DNA of 64,000 bases from Falsochrobactrum tianjinense (lineage in GTDB: Bacteria; Pseudomonadota; Alphaproteobacteria; Rhizobiales; Rhizobiaceae): positions 325,960-389,959 of the forward strand of contig NZ_JAHRVA010000002.1 in assembly GCF_019100495.1 (NCBI RefSeq), in the 5' to 3' direction. The position numbers were made by a program, and so were the translations under genes. This document shows positions 18,519-27,449 of this stretch, one piece after another. Positions within the stretch are counted from its first letter, which is position 1; each line of letters opens with the position of its first letter. The notes beneath the pieces are model-generated. The model made no database searches. It was not told the origin of the DNA and worked only from the letters and a program-made list of their open reading frames with translations.

Positions 18519-19499
18519 ATGACTCGCGAATTATCAATCAGCCTGCTCTTTGCTTTGGCATTGCCCGTGGTGGCTTTGGTCGCCAACCAGCTTGGCGAAA
18601 TATTCTATATTTCTCTGGTCACGCGCATTGCCATTCTGGCACTGGCAGCCACAGGGCTTAACCTCATGCTGGGCCTAGGCGGTATGGTCTCTTTCGGACA
18701 TGCAGCATTTTTCGGCATTGGCGGTTATGTTGCCGGCGTTATGGCCACACATGCGATGGACCAAAGCGCCATATTGAACTGGCCCATTATGGTTCATGGC
18801 AGTGATCAGATGCTGATCATCTGGCCTGTGGCGATGCTTATTGCTGGTATGGTCGCACTGTTTATCGGTATTATCAGCCTGCGAACCTCTGGCGTATATT
18901 TCATTATGATCACGCTCGCCTTCGCTCAGATGATCTACTATTTCGCAATCTCTTGGCCAGCCTATGGAGGTGAAGACGGCTTGTCACTGGCAATGCGTAA
19001 TAACTTTCCCGGTCTCAATACCCTCAATCCTCTGAGCTTTTTCATTATCGCATATGGATTACTGATGGTTGTGCTGTTCTTGTTCGCGCGCATTCGCAAT
19101 TCACGCTTTGGCGCAGCGCTGGAAGGTGCCCGGCAAAATGAAGTGCGAATGGCTTCGCTCGGCATTGCTCCGCTAAAAATCCGGCTCGTTGCCTTTGTCA
19201 TATCCGGAATGATTACTGCGCTTGCAGGAGCGCTTTTCGTAGAACTTAATCGCTTTGTCAGCCCGTCTTTGTTTTCATGGCACATGTCGGGCGAGCTGAT
19301 CGTGCTGATTATTCTTGGTGGAACGGGGCGTTTGTTTGGTCCGCTGATCGGTGCCACCCTTTATGTCATGTTCGAATTTGCGCTCGGCGGAATGGTTGAA
19401 CATTGGCAATTCTTCTTTGGACTGATTTTACTTGGCGTGGTCATGTTTGCGCGTGGGGGCATCATCGGCCTGGTTGCAGGAAAAGTCCGCTATGGCTGA
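18519..19499 (+). CDS. LivM-type ABC permease
   Basis: Second permease, 326 residues, with the LivM-type segment GLNLMLGLGGMVSFGHAAFFGIGGY (about residues 47-71) and the GGTGRLFGP motif near the end. ATG 18519 is chosen since AGGGG sits 8 bases before it; an in-frame ATG at 18501 is possible. Its stop overlaps the first ATPase gene by 8 bases. Confidence 0.9.
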   Translation: MTRELSISLLFALALPVVALVANQLGEIFYISLVTRIAILALAATGLNLMLGLGGMVSFGHAAFFGIGGYVAGVMATHAMDQSAILNWPIMVHGSDQMLIIWPVAMLIAGMVALFIGIISLRTSGVYFIMITLAFAQMIYYFAISWPAYGGEDGLSLAMRNNFPGLNTLNPLSFFIIAYGLLMVVLFLFARIRNSRFGAALEGARQNEVRMASLGIAPLKIRLVAFVISGMITALAGALFVELNRFVSPSLFSWHMSGELIVLIILGGTGRLFGPLIGATLYVMFEFALGGMVEHWQFFFGLILLGVVMFARGGIIGLVAGKVRYG

Positions 19500-20241
19500 G
19501 ACTATTCTGGAAATCAAAAACCTGCAAAAGAGCTTTGGCAAGCTCAAGGCCACAGATGATGTAAGTCTTAACCTCCGCAAAGGGGAAATCCACGCGCTGA
19601 TCGGGCCGAATGGCGCGGGCAAATCGACGCTGATCGGTCAGATCGCGGGAAATATTAAGTCCGACAGCGGCAGTGTTCACTTTGGCGGGCAGGATATTGG
19701 CCCGCTCGATCTGGTGCAAAGGGCTCATCTGGGTCTGGGCCGCACATTTCAAGTGTCGTCTCTTATGCTGGAATTTTCCGCACTACGGAACGTGATGCTG
19801 GCCTTGCAGGCTCGACAGGGTTCAGCTTTTCGCTTCTGGAAGCCTGTAATGCAGGATTCGTCTTTGAAAGATGAGGCGAGCGCGGTTCTTGAACGGGTTA
19901 AGCTTGAGAAGCGGAAACACGTTCCCAGTGCGGAACTCTCTCACGGCGAACGCCGACAACTCGAAATAGCCATTGCCCTGGCGTTGCGTTCAAAAGCGCT
20001 GCTACTTGATGAGCCAATGGCAGGAATGGGCCCTGAAGGGTCTAGCCAGCTGACCAGCTTTTTGGATGAATTGCGCCATGAAGTGCCTATTCTGCTGGTT
20101 GAGCACGATATGGACGCAGTGTTCGCGCTTGCAGATCGTATTTCTGTGCTGGTCTATGGCCGGATCATCGCTCATGGCACCAGCGCTGAAATTCGTAATG
20201 ATCCACTGGTGCGCGAAGCCTATCTCGGGGAGTCCAGATAA
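19492..20241 (+). CDS. LivG-type ABC ATPase
   Basis: Nucleotide-binding subunit, 249 residues. Walker A GPNGAGKST is near residues 36-44, the signature is LSHGERRQLEIAIAL and Walker B ALLLDEPMAGM. ATG 19492 lies inside the LivM stop region and begins MAETILEIKNL. The protein is coupled by TAATG overlap to the next ATPase gene. Confidence 0.92.
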   Translation: MAETILEIKNLQKSFGKLKATDDVSLNLRKGEIHALIGPNGAGKSTLIGQIAGNIKSDSGSVHFGGQDIGPLDLVQRAHLGLGRTFQVSSLMLEFSALRNVMLALQARQGSAFRFWKPVMQDSSLKDEASAVLERVKLEKRKHVPSAELSHGERRQLEIAIALALRSKALLLDEPMAGMGPEGSSQLTSFLDELRHEVPILLVEHDMDAVFALADRISVLVYGRIIAHGTSAEIRNDPLVREAYLGESR

Positions 20242-20924
20242 TGTTGCTCGAACTCAATCAGGTCGAAACATTTTATGGTGCATCTCAAGCCCTGTTCGGC
20301 ATTGATCTACAAGTGGAAAAGGGTGAGGTTGTTGCCCTGATGGGACGTAATGGGATGGGGAAAACCACCACGATTCGGTCCATTTTTGGTTTGACGCCCC
20401 TGCTCAAAGGCAAAGTCAGTTTTATGGGCCGTAATATTTCAGCCATGGCACCCTACCGCATTGCGCGCCTTGGATTAGGCTTGGTGCCGGAGGGACGTCG
20501 TTGCTTTCCAAACCTTACGGTTGCCGAGAACCTACTCGTATCTGCTCGGCGCGGAGAGTGGACGCTGGAGGCTGTCAATGAGTTGTTCCCGCGCCTGAAA
20601 GAACGCCATCTCCAACTTGCAAACACCCTGTCGGGCGGCGAACAGCAGATGCTGGCTGTGGGCCGTGCCTTGATGACCAACCCGGATCTGATCGTGCTCG
20701 ATGAGGCAACCGAAGGGCTAGCCCCGGTAATCCGCCAGGAAATCTGGAAAGCTGTCAGAGAATTAAAGCGACGCGGCCAGTCTATTCTGGTCGTCGATAA
20801 AACCCTCTCCGAACTTCTGCCGGTTGCCGACCGCTGTGTGGTACTGGAGCGCGGCAAAACAGTCTGGCAAGGTAACTCTCAGTCACTGAATACAGAGATA
20901 CAGAATCGCTATTTGGGCGTTTAA
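20241..20924 (+). CDS. LivF-type ABC ATPase
   Basis: Second nucleotide-binding subunit, 227 residues. Walker A GRNGMGKTT near residues 34-42, signature LSGGEQQMLAVGRAL, Walker B LIVLDEATEGLAP. Its ATG shares one base with the upstream TAA. It closes the five-gene operon. No terminator hairpin of quality was seen directly after it. Confidence 0.92.
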   Translation: MLLELNQVETFYGASQALFGIDLQVEKGEVVALMGRNGMGKTTTIRSIFGLTPLLKGKVSFMGRNISAMAPYRIARLGLGLVPEGRRCFPNLTVAENLLVSARRGEWTLEAVNELFPRLKERHLQLANTLSGGEQQMLAVGRALMTNPDLIVLDEATEGLAPVIRQEIWKAVRELKRRGQSILVVDKTLSELLPVADRCVVLERGKTVWQGNSQSLNTEIQNRYLGV

Positions 20925-20983
20925 CTGTCTACAGGGCCTAATCAGCGGAAGCAGGATTCAAGACAGCCTTTTAGGAAGCGGTG

Positions 20984-21124
20984 ATGGGGCGTGGCGATCT
21001 TGCCGAACAAGAATGGGTTATCATAGAAGGTTTATTGCCCGCTGAGCGCAGTCGAAAATCTCGACCTGTTTTGGAGAACCATCGTTACCTCAATGGTATG
21101 CTTCATGTTCTGCGGGTTGGCTGA
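20984..21124 (+). pseudogene. IS5-family transposase fragment (N-terminus)
   Basis: A 46-codon frame starting MGRGDLAEQEWVIIEGLLPAE and continuing with RYLNGMLHVLRVG closely follows the N-terminus of IS5-type (DUF4096) transposases, which normally continue with a GAPWRDLP segment. Here a TGA falls right after VG and no further match follows. It is a truncated relic without catalytic residues. Confidence 0.7.
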
Positions 21125-21140
21125 CCCAACCCCGGGCCTC

Positions 21141-21203
21141 ACTTTATTGCCTCCATCGTTTTCGGCTGAAATCATTGTCGAAGCCGTTTGGCTGTATTTC
21201 CGC
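21141..21203 (+). pseudogene. IS6-family transposase scrap
   Basis: In one frame this reads a short run ending SAEIIVEAVWLYFR followed by TAG. That run resembles the start of IS6-type transposases (pattern FsPEII.hAVWLYFR). Only about 15 informative residues remain, so the call is tentative. The rest of the 20925-21479 interval holds no gene; it becomes AT-rich towards the autotransporter start and presumably contains that gene's promoter. Confidence 0.45.
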
Positions 21204-21479
21204 TAGATGCCGTAATTGGCCAGCACCTAGTCTCGCAATGAAGTTCGCAGAACGCGAAACAGTATAGCAAATGAATACAGTAAATGATTTTTGAGATTGG
21301 CTGCGGAAAATTGGTCTACATCAGAGAGCATCCGTTTGCTTTAGGAGTTGACATCAATACAAGCATTGATTGCAATATCGCTCCACCTTACCCATCGCAC
21401 GATTTAATTTTTTTTGCTAATATACCCTATACACTATCTAATCTGAAACGTAGTGTGCATGAATTCACGAGGGGACATA

Positions 21480-24029
21480 ATGCAAACGTATCATGCGATC
21501 GAATTTCGTTTGGCCTTACTACTGTCAAGCACGGCTATTCTTAGTTCGATTGGTATCATGATTGGAACACCTGCGGCTCTAGCAGCCTGTTCATTTACCC
21601 CTACACCTGGAAACGACACATATATCTGCGATAGCGGTACATCAGTTGGCGGCTTGACCGATACGAATGGCAATAACACCTTGTTGTTGCCTTCAGGAGG
21701 AAACGGTACAGTCAATGGCAATGTAACGTTTGGCGCAGGCACCGACCGGATTGAGGTTCACTCCGGCACGATCACCAGTAACGTTATTCAGGGCGACGGT
21801 GCGGATGCATTTGTCATTTCCGGTGGAACTGTCACCGATAATATCCAGCAGGGCAATGGCATTGACGATTTCCGCATGACCGGGGGCGAGATTGGCTCGC
21901 TCAATCAGGGCGATGCGCTTGATACGTTCTTCATGTCTGGTGGCAGAATTGTCGATGCTTTTGATGACGGCGATTACGCTGTAATGACAGGTGGCCGTAT
22001 CGGTCGCGTCAACATGAAACTCGACAACAATTATTTCAACATGTCCGGCGGCACCATCGATCGCAATCTGGTTGCGGGTTTTGGCAATGACACGATCATT
22101 ATTTCCGATGGCATGATCGGAGGCAATATCAGCGTCAGCGGCGGGACCGACAATGTCACGATCACTGGCGGGACGGTGGCCGGCGACGTTCTTATGAGCT
22201 TCGGCAATGACCAGTTCACCTGGAATGGCGGCGGCATTGTCTATGGCAATATCGATATGGGCGCTGACAGTGATACGACTGTGCTTGCCAATCTGACCGA
22301 TGCCAATATTGGCGCAACCAAGCGCCTGACCGGCGGCGACGGCGTCGATGCGCTGACGTTTGATAACGTCAAGACCGGCAAGGTTGGTCGGTTTGACAGT
22401 TGGGAGACGATCAATCTCACCAATGACACCCGTCTGGCTTTCGACACGACCCTTACCTTGGGCGATGCTGGTACAGGCACTGGAACGCTCAATGTCGATG
22501 CTGCCAGTACGATCTATGGTGGTTCTGCGCAAAGCGGCATCAATGCGTTTTCGGCCAGCCAGCTTGCTTCGGTTTTCAACGCCGGTCGTATCGATCTGAC
22601 CAATGGTGGCTCCAGCACAAGCGATACGTTCACCATCAAGGGCAACTACACAGGCCAGAACGGCCTTCTGTTCGTTGATACTGTGCTGGGTGCCGATGCA
22701 TCGCCATCAGACAAACTGGTCATTGATACGGGTAACGCATCCGGCTCGACCGGTATCGTGGTCAACAATGTTGGCGGCGCTGGCGCATCTACCGTCTCTG
22801 ACGGCATCATGGTTGTCGAGGCGCTCAACGGCGCAACGACAGCTGGCGGTGCGTTTTCGCTTAACGGACGCGTAGCAGCCGGTGCTTACGAATATTTCCT
22901 GTTTAAAGGTGGGGTTTCCGCCAATACCAATGAAAACTGGTATCTGCGCTCGACGCTGGTCAGCGGCAGCCAACCTGCCCCTGTTGTCCCGGAAGAAGAC
23001 CTGACGCCTGACGCGCCGGAAACTTCCGCGCCTCCACCCTCACCGGACGCCACGCGCGTGGAAAGCGACGTCGTTCCGCTTTATCGCGCCGAGGTTCCCG
23101 TTTATTCCGCTTTGCCACCTGTGGCCCATCATCTGGCACTCACGACGCTCGGAACATTCCATGAGCGCCGTGGCGAACAGGATCTTCTCAGAAGCAGCGG
23201 TTATCTGCCGTCTACCTGGGCGCGTTTGTTCGGTCAGGATATCGATACTAAATGGAAAAGCACAGTTGCACCGGGTCTTGATGGCAAGCTTTTCGGCATT
23301 CAGGCCGGTCAGGACCTTTGGGGGCGCGAAACAGATAGCGGCCATTCCGACCGCTTCGGCCTGTTCTTCGGCTATGCTCGTGTGACAGGTGACATTACAG
23401 GTCAGGCGCTTGGCTGGAATGATCTTGCCGTGGGTGATTTGGAAGTAATCGGCACCAGCTTTGGCGGTTATTGGACGCATATTGGTCCGCAGGGCTGGTA
23501 TCTCGATGCTGTGCTGATGGGCACATGGTATGGCGGCGATGCAAGCTCGAATGAAGGGCAGAGCATTGATGTCGATGGTCATGGGGTGACAGCTTCGCTG
23601 GAAGGCGGCTATCCGATTGCGCTTGGCGAAAGCTGGACGCTGGAGCCGCAGGCACAGCTCATTTGGCAGAGCCTCTCGCTTGATGATCAGGCAGACCGTT
23701 ATTCATCTGTATCGTTTGATTCAGACAACGCGTGGACAGGACGCATCGGAATGCGCTTACAGGGTGCCGAAGATACGTCCATGGGCAAGCTGCGCCCATA
23801 TCTGAAAGCCAATCTCTGGCAGAACTTTTCTTCCGATCAGACTGTGCGCTTTGCCACCGATCCGATTGTAACGGACCTGAAAGGCACTTCGCTGGAAGTT
23901 GGTGGCGGCCTGACCCTCGACATCACCGAGAAGGCAAGCCTTTACGCGACCGCCGATTACACCACCAATCTTGGTGGCGAACGCAGCCGTATATGGGAAG
24001 GCAATATCGGTTTGAACGTAAAGTGGTGA
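21480..24029 (+). CDS. autotransporter (type Va) with beta-helix passenger
   Basis: Surface or secreted protein exported through its own outer-membrane barrel. From ATG 21480 (GAGGGG site) the 849 residues comprise: a long signal peptide ending near TPAALA (about residue 35); a passenger of about 480 residues whose first 250 contain imperfect repeats of 20-25 residues built on GG.I..N and G.G.D.F..SGG; a proline-rich linker near residues 500-525; and a C-terminal barrel of about 280 residues ending in a terminal aromatic (NVKW). Two cysteines sit just after the signal peptide. The repeat type predicts a parallel beta-helix. A role in adhesion is likely by family, not shown. It lies next to transposase scraps. 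Confidence 0.88.
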   Translation: MQTYHAIEFRLALLLSSTAILSSIGIMIGTPAALAACSFTPTPGNDTYICDSGTSVGGLTDTNGNNTLLLPSGGNGTVNGNVTFGAGTDRIEVHSGTITSNVIQGDGADAFVISGGTVTDNIQQGNGIDDFRMTGGEIGSLNQGDALDTFFMSGGRIVDAFDDGDYAVMTGGRIGRVNMKLDNNYFNMSGGTIDRNLVAGFGNDTIIISDGMIGGNISVSGGTDNVTITGGTVAGDVLMSFGNDQFTWNGGGIVYGNIDMGADSDTTVLANLTDANIGATKRLTGGDGVDALTFDNVKTGKVGRFDSWETINLTNDTRLAFDTTLTLGDAGTGTGTLNVDAASTIYGGSAQSGINAFSASQLASVFNAGRIDLTNGGSSTSDTFTIKGNYTGQNGLLFVDTVLGADASPSDKLVIDTGNASGSTGIVVNNVGGAGASTVSDGIMVVEALNGATTAGGAFSLNGRVAAGAYEYFLFKGGVSANTNENWYLRSTLVSGSQPAPVVPEEDLTPDAPETSAPPPSPDATRVESDVVPLYRAEVPVYSALPPVAHHLALTTLGTFHERRGEQDLLRSSGYLPSTWARLFGQDIDTKWKSTVAPGLDGKLFGIQAGQDLWGRETDSGHSDRFGLFFGYARVTGDITGQALGWNDLAVGDLEVIGTSFGGYWTHIGPQGWYLDAVLMGTWYGGDASSNEGQSIDVDGHGVTASLEGGYPIALGESWTLEPQAQLIWQSLSLDDQADRYSSVSFDSDNAWTGRIGMRLQGAEDTSMGKLRPYLKANLWQNFSSDQTVRFATDPIVTDLKGTSLEVGGGLTLDITEKASLYATADYTTNLGGERSRIWEGNIGLNVKW

Positions 24030-24137
24030 AGGGTGTTGAGGCGCGTAGGAACTCTTAGGAGTCGTCCATTTTTGTTTCTCGCTATACCATTTGCACGATC
24101 CTCAGCTCGGGCACGGATTTCCAGGGCAATTGGAATG

Positions 24138-24872
24138 TTAGTTAAAAAAATTGAAGTGGCCGGCACTATTAATTGTCGTCGGAGGCGTAGAGTTCTGGAC
24201 TGGATCTAAAGTCCAGCAAGCCCGATATGAGGATCTTTGTCTTGATATTGGTGGAGGCATGAACCTCGCACGCTTTTTGGCAGATGCTACATCGACGATC
24301 CTCTCAATATACCCAGCCCAGTTGCACCTCTTAAAATCGCCTTCGCCATGATAGTTGTACGCTGTAGGCAGGCCGGCATAAGAACGACCATTCTCGAGCG
24401 AGACCATGTCAGAGGTTTCGTCATTCTGATCATTGAGTACGAAAAGCGCCATATTCTCGGCCTCGCAGATTAAGCGGCATTGTGCCAAAGCGACTTCATT
24501 GCCTCCTTTGTGTTGGAACTGCGAGTGAGGGGTTGGAAAATAATATCCGTCTGAAAGGCGAACGCAGTAGGTAAGCGCGTTTTTGGGTCCGCGGACTGCC
24601 TTGGACTGAGCAACTGCTCCGTTTTGCGAGACCCCTTCCCGGCCAGATAGGGATGCGGGAATGGCGCGCTCAGTTTTGCGGGCGGGTCGACTGGAAATCG
24701 ATGTTCTACCGGATTGGCAACCTTCCGAAGTGCCCAGCTGTCGCTGAATGTCATCAATCCGGTTCGATAGGTCGCGACAGGCGTTAAAGAATCCGTCCTT
24801 TGCATCTTCTAAACGGCATTCCCGGCTGCACTCTATCGCGTGCAAAGCCGACAATTGCCGGCTCAGCACCAT
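24138..24872 (-). CDS. DUF2865-like protein, probably decaying
   Basis: The middle and C-terminal parts match the DUF2865 pattern of Rhizobiales: YCVRLSDGYYFP near residues 106-117, then an ALAQCRLICE segment and a MVSLENGRSYAGLPTAYNY segment. These are normally exported proteins with CVR.CDGYYFP and a C-terminal CTC. Here the second cysteine is serine, the terminal CxC is missing, and no signal peptide precedes the domain; upstream in frame there is a stop five codons before the ATG. The 244-residue frame may therefore be a gene losing function. Function of the family is unknown. Confidence 0.45.
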   Translation of the reverse strand: MVLSRQLSALHAIECSRECRLEDAKDGFFNACRDLSNRIDDIQRQLGTSEGCQSGRTSISSRPARKTERAIPASLSGREGVSQNGAVAQSKAVRGPKNALTYCVRLSDGYYFPTPHSQFQHKGGNEVALAQCRLICEAENMALFVLNDQNDETSDMVSLENGRSYAGLPTAYNYHGEGDFKRCNWAGYIERIVDVASAKKRARFMPPPISRQRSSYRACWTLDPVQNSTPPTTINSAGHFNFFN

Positions 24873-24960
24873 GCTTACAGCATTCTAATTGGCGGATGCG
24901 TACGATACGTCATGATAGATGTCGGCTTTGGGCGAAGAGCAGGCGCGTTGCTAACAGGCC

Positions 24961-24996
24961 ACCAACATCGTCAGAGACATTGTCACCGATGTTGGT
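24961..24996. repeat. perfect 10-bp inverted repeat
   Basis: ACCAACATCG (24961-24970) and CGATGTTGGT (24987-24996) are exact reverse complements separated by 16 bases, within which GACA/TGTC form a second small pair. No T-run follows on either strand. It lies about 90 bases downstream of the ArsR-type gene. It could be an operator, an mRNA hairpin or a mobile-element end. Confidence 0.6.
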
Positions 24997-25083
24997 TGCA
25001 GAATGCTCGCCTTAATCCAGAGTTTTGTAAATCCTCTTAGACGCAAGGTGCTAATTATTTCAAGCCTAGACGACGGACGACAC

Positions 25084-25797
25084 TCATTCATGCGTGGCGT
25101 GCCGCTGTGTGTCCCTGTGCAAATCGAAGAACGCATGGAACTCGCGCAGGCCAGACGGACTGAACGCTACGACGCGCGTCGTTCCGTCCACCCGTGCCCA
25201 ACCAAGTTCGATAAAGCGGGCGAGAAACGCGCGCCCGAGACTACCCGCCAAATGCGAACGACGCTCGCTCCAGTCAAGGCATTCTCGGCATAGCACCGAG
25301 CGGGAGCTGGTTAAGCTGTCGACGTCAATGCCGCACGCGGCCGCAAAGCTCCTCCCTCCTGCGGTCAACCGCAATTCGCCGTCGCTGAAGACAAGATGGT
25401 CTTGCGCGATCAGACTATCGAACATCTGGACGCCCAAGTCTCCGGCCAGATGATTGTAGCAGATGCGAGCCTGGCGCAGCGCCTTATCCTTTGGACCCGT
25501 TCGGCTGCGCAAATGCCCAGCGCCGGATGCCAGTCCCATCAGAGCTTCCAGAACATCAGCAACCTCGCTCGATGCGAGCGAAAAATATTTATGCCGACCT
25601 TGCTTGCGCGACCGCAGGAGACCGCCCTCATGTAGGCGCGCAAGATGTGAACTGGCCGTTTGGGGCGTGACTCCCGCCTCGGCGGCCAGCTCCGTCGCCG
25701 TGAGCGCCTTGCCGCTCATCAAAGCGATCAGCATGTTCGCGCGCGCAGGATCGCCAATCAGCGCGGCAATGCGAGTGATATCAGGGCCTTCTTTCAT
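25084..25797 (-). CDS. ArsR-type winged-helix regulator with long C-terminal domain
   Basis: Transcriptional repressor family protein. The winged helix is in the first 90 residues: IAALIGDPARANMLIALM, then the recognition part ATELAAEAGVTPQTASSHLARL and a wing with RKQGRHKYFSL. A further 130-residue C-terminal part contains the CRECLDWSERRSHLAGSLG segment seen in a long ArsR subfamily and two nearby cysteines (CREC). It lacks the classical ELCVCDL metal site. Start MKEGPDI at 25797 is preferred over ATG 25833, although neither has an ideal ribosome site. It is divergent from the NIPSNAP/ABM pair and probably controls it. Confidence 0.85.
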   Translation of the reverse strand: MKEGPDITRIAALIGDPARANMLIALMSGKALTATELAAEAGVTPQTASSHLARLHEGGLLRSRKQGRHKYFSLASSEVADVLEALMGLASGAGHLRSRTGPKDKALRQARICYNHLAGDLGVQMFDSLIAQDHLVFSDGELRLTAGGRSFAAACGIDVDSLTSSRSVLCRECLDWSERRSHLAGSLGRAFLARFIELGWARVDGTTRVVAFSPSGLREFHAFFDLHRDTQRHATHE

Positions 25798-25840
25798 AGT
25801 TCGATCGTAGCCGAAATATACACTGGAGAACATCCTTTAT

Positions 25841-25853
25841 GATCAGGTTGATC
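25841..25853. promoter_or_regulatory. candidate operator between arsR-type and NIPSNAP genes
   Basis: GATCA-GGT-TGATC is a 13-bp palindrome placed in the 75-base divergent intergenic region, 20 bases before the NIPSNAP start. ArsR-type repressors bind such short inverted repeats. The assignment rests on position and symmetry only. Confidence 0.4.
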
Positions 25854-25872
25854 CTCAACGGAGAACTTTCCA

Positions 25873-26196
25873 ATGCTAACCTGCGTTATCCGCTATCATA
25901 TCGACCCCACAAAAAAAGATCAGTTCGTTCAATATGCCCGCAACTGGGGGCAGGCAATCCCGCGCTGCGGCGCTGACCTGATCGGCTATTTCGCGCCACA
26001 TGAGGGGTCAAGCACACTGGCCTATGGCATCTACAACGTTACCAACCTCGCCGAGTACGAAGCCTATCGTACTCGCCTCGCCGCTGATCCACTCGGGCGC
26101 GAGAACTACGACTTTGCTATGCGTGAGCGGTTCCTGCTACGCGAGGACCGGACGTTCCTCAAGCTGGTATCGGCTCCTCATGGGAGGATGGCATGA
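25873..26196 (+). CDS. NIPSNAP-family dimeric alpha/beta barrel protein
   Basis: 107 residues with the NIPSNAP-type ferredoxin-like fold pattern: MLTCVIRYHIDPTKKDQFVQYARNW start, a central GYF.PHEG..T.AYGIYN strand and an EYEAYR...DP.G segment. Such small dimers act as enzymes, carriers or binding partners in many contexts; no catalytic residue can be named. A GGAGAA site precedes ATG 25873. The stop overlaps the ABM gene start (ATGA), so the two are made together. Confidence 0.8.
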   Translation: MLTCVIRYHIDPTKKDQFVQYARNWGQAIPRCGADLIGYFAPHEGSSTLAYGIYNVTNLAEYEAYRTRLAADPLGRENYDFAMRERFLLREDRTFLKLVSAPHGRMA

Positions 26197-26567
26197 TCGC
26201 GGTTATCTTCGAGGTTGAACCAGCGGATGGACAGGAGAGCACTTATCTCGACATCGCCGCCCAGCTGCGGCCGCTCCTGGATGAGATCGAAGGATTCATC
26301 TCGGTCGAGCGGTTCAAGAGTCTCACCAATCCAGGCAAGGTCCTCTCGCTGTCCTTCTTCGAAAGCGAAGACGCTGTGGCCCGCTGGCGCAATACGCACG
26401 AACATCGACGCGCGCAGTCCATGGGACGTGCCGGTGTTTTCGCGGGATACCGCTTGCGTATCGCGCACGTCATTCGCGACTACGGCATGCAAGACCGAGC
26501 GGAGGTGCCGGGCGATAGCAAGTCCTTGGTTGCAGGCTTGTCGAAAAACTCCACGTTCCGCCGGTGA
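26193..26567 (+). CDS. antibiotic biosynthesis monooxygenase (ABM) domain protein
   Basis: 124-residue protein of the ABM/ferredoxin-like barrel family: MIAVIFEVEPADGQESTYLDIAA start, an IEGFISVERF strand, then LSLSFFESEDAVARWRNTHEHRRAQ with the W...EHR pattern typical of ABM proteins. Relatives include quinol monooxygenases and haem-degrading enzymes, but many members have no known substrate. Start ATG 26193 has GGGAGG before it. Co-transcribed with the NIPSNAP gene, the pair may form a hetero-oligomer or act in sequence. Confidence 0.8.
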   Translation: MIAVIFEVEPADGQESTYLDIAAQLRPLLDEIEGFISVERFKSLTNPGKVLSLSFFESEDAVARWRNTHEHRRAQSMGRAGVFAGYRLRIAHVIRDYGMQDRAEVPGDSKSLVAGLSKNSTFRR

Positions 26568-26849
26568 CTTTTGCGGCGCCCCGCCCCGCGCCATCGTCAG
26601 CTTACAAACAATGCCAGCAAGAATCTGCCATTCCATTTTCGCTCCCCAAGCCGCCCTGGTCGGGACCGAGGAGTGGAAGGACAGCTTCCGACAGACGGGC
26701 AGGAAAGCTGCCAACACTTCTCGCAATGGATCCAAACAGCAGTGGCGTAGCTGGCTTTAGAAGCTTCGCAACATTCTGCAGATTCTTGAACTATCTCGCC
26801 ATTTTCGCCACTTGCGGGGACATCACCCAGAATCCGAGACAGACATCCG

Positions 26850-27290
26850 CTATTGCCCTGGTGCGCCAAGCTGTCGGAGAAAGCTCCGGTAATCTGTCCG
26901 AACCCATTCCTCCATTAGTCGTCCCTCCCCGTCGAAACGGAATATGTTGATCAGGTCCATTAGAATGCGTTGTCCGTTGGGTGGCAGTGGTCCCGCCGGA
27001 GACATCGTGAAGTCTCGGACGAATACCCCTTCGATCCAGGTCTGACAGGCGATGTTGTTATCCTCGGCGATCATGATCCCGCGCCGAATCGAGAGATCGT
27101 TAAAAGCCGCGCGAAGCGCCTGAAAATATGCTGTAAGTCCTGCATAGTCCGTTTCGAATCCGTCGGGACCGTGGAAGCGGAATTCGTCTATGTTGAAATA
27201 GGTATCTGTCTCTACCTGGTCCGCACCGGAGACCTCGAGTTCACCGGCTCTGATCAGGCGAGCAATCAAATCATCTCGACGCAATATCAT
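26850..27290 (-). CDS. SnoaL/NTF2-like protein
   Basis: 146 residues with a cone-shaped NTF2-like pattern: an N-terminal helix, a FHGPDGFETDYAGLTAYFQALRAAF segment and strands IACQTWIEGVF and INIFRFDGEGRLMEEWVRTD. This matches SnoaL-like polyketide cyclase or ester-cyclase relatives. Catalytic role is not predictable. An AAGGAT site precedes ATG 27290. It lies 159 bases downstream of the LysR gene on the same strand, in the order regulator then enzyme. The 282 bases between it and the ABM gene (26568-26849) show no convincing gene. Confidence 0.75.
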   Translation of the reverse strand: MILRRDDLIARLIRAGELEVSGADQVETDTYFNIDEFRFHGPDGFETDYAGLTAYFQALRAAFNDLSIRRGIMIAEDNNIACQTWIEGVFVRDFTMSPAGPLPPNGQRILMDLINIFRFDGEGRLMEEWVRTDYRSFLRQLGAPGQ

Positions 27291-27449
27291 ATCTTATCCT
27301 TTACAATGACAATCTTCGCCCCTCGCCCGGATAAAAATAGAAAAGAAAGATTGGTAGGATAAGACAGCCAGCGTCGCATGGCATGGTGAAAGATTCTCAA
27401 CAAACTGGACAACGCATTCTGCAAGGGCACCGGAACAACCCTGGCTTTT

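Noticed and set aside
26564-26950. 128-codon plus-strand frame after the ABM gene
   Set aside because: It runs into the antisense of the SnoaL gene, has a proline/serine/arginine-rich composition and no ribosome site.
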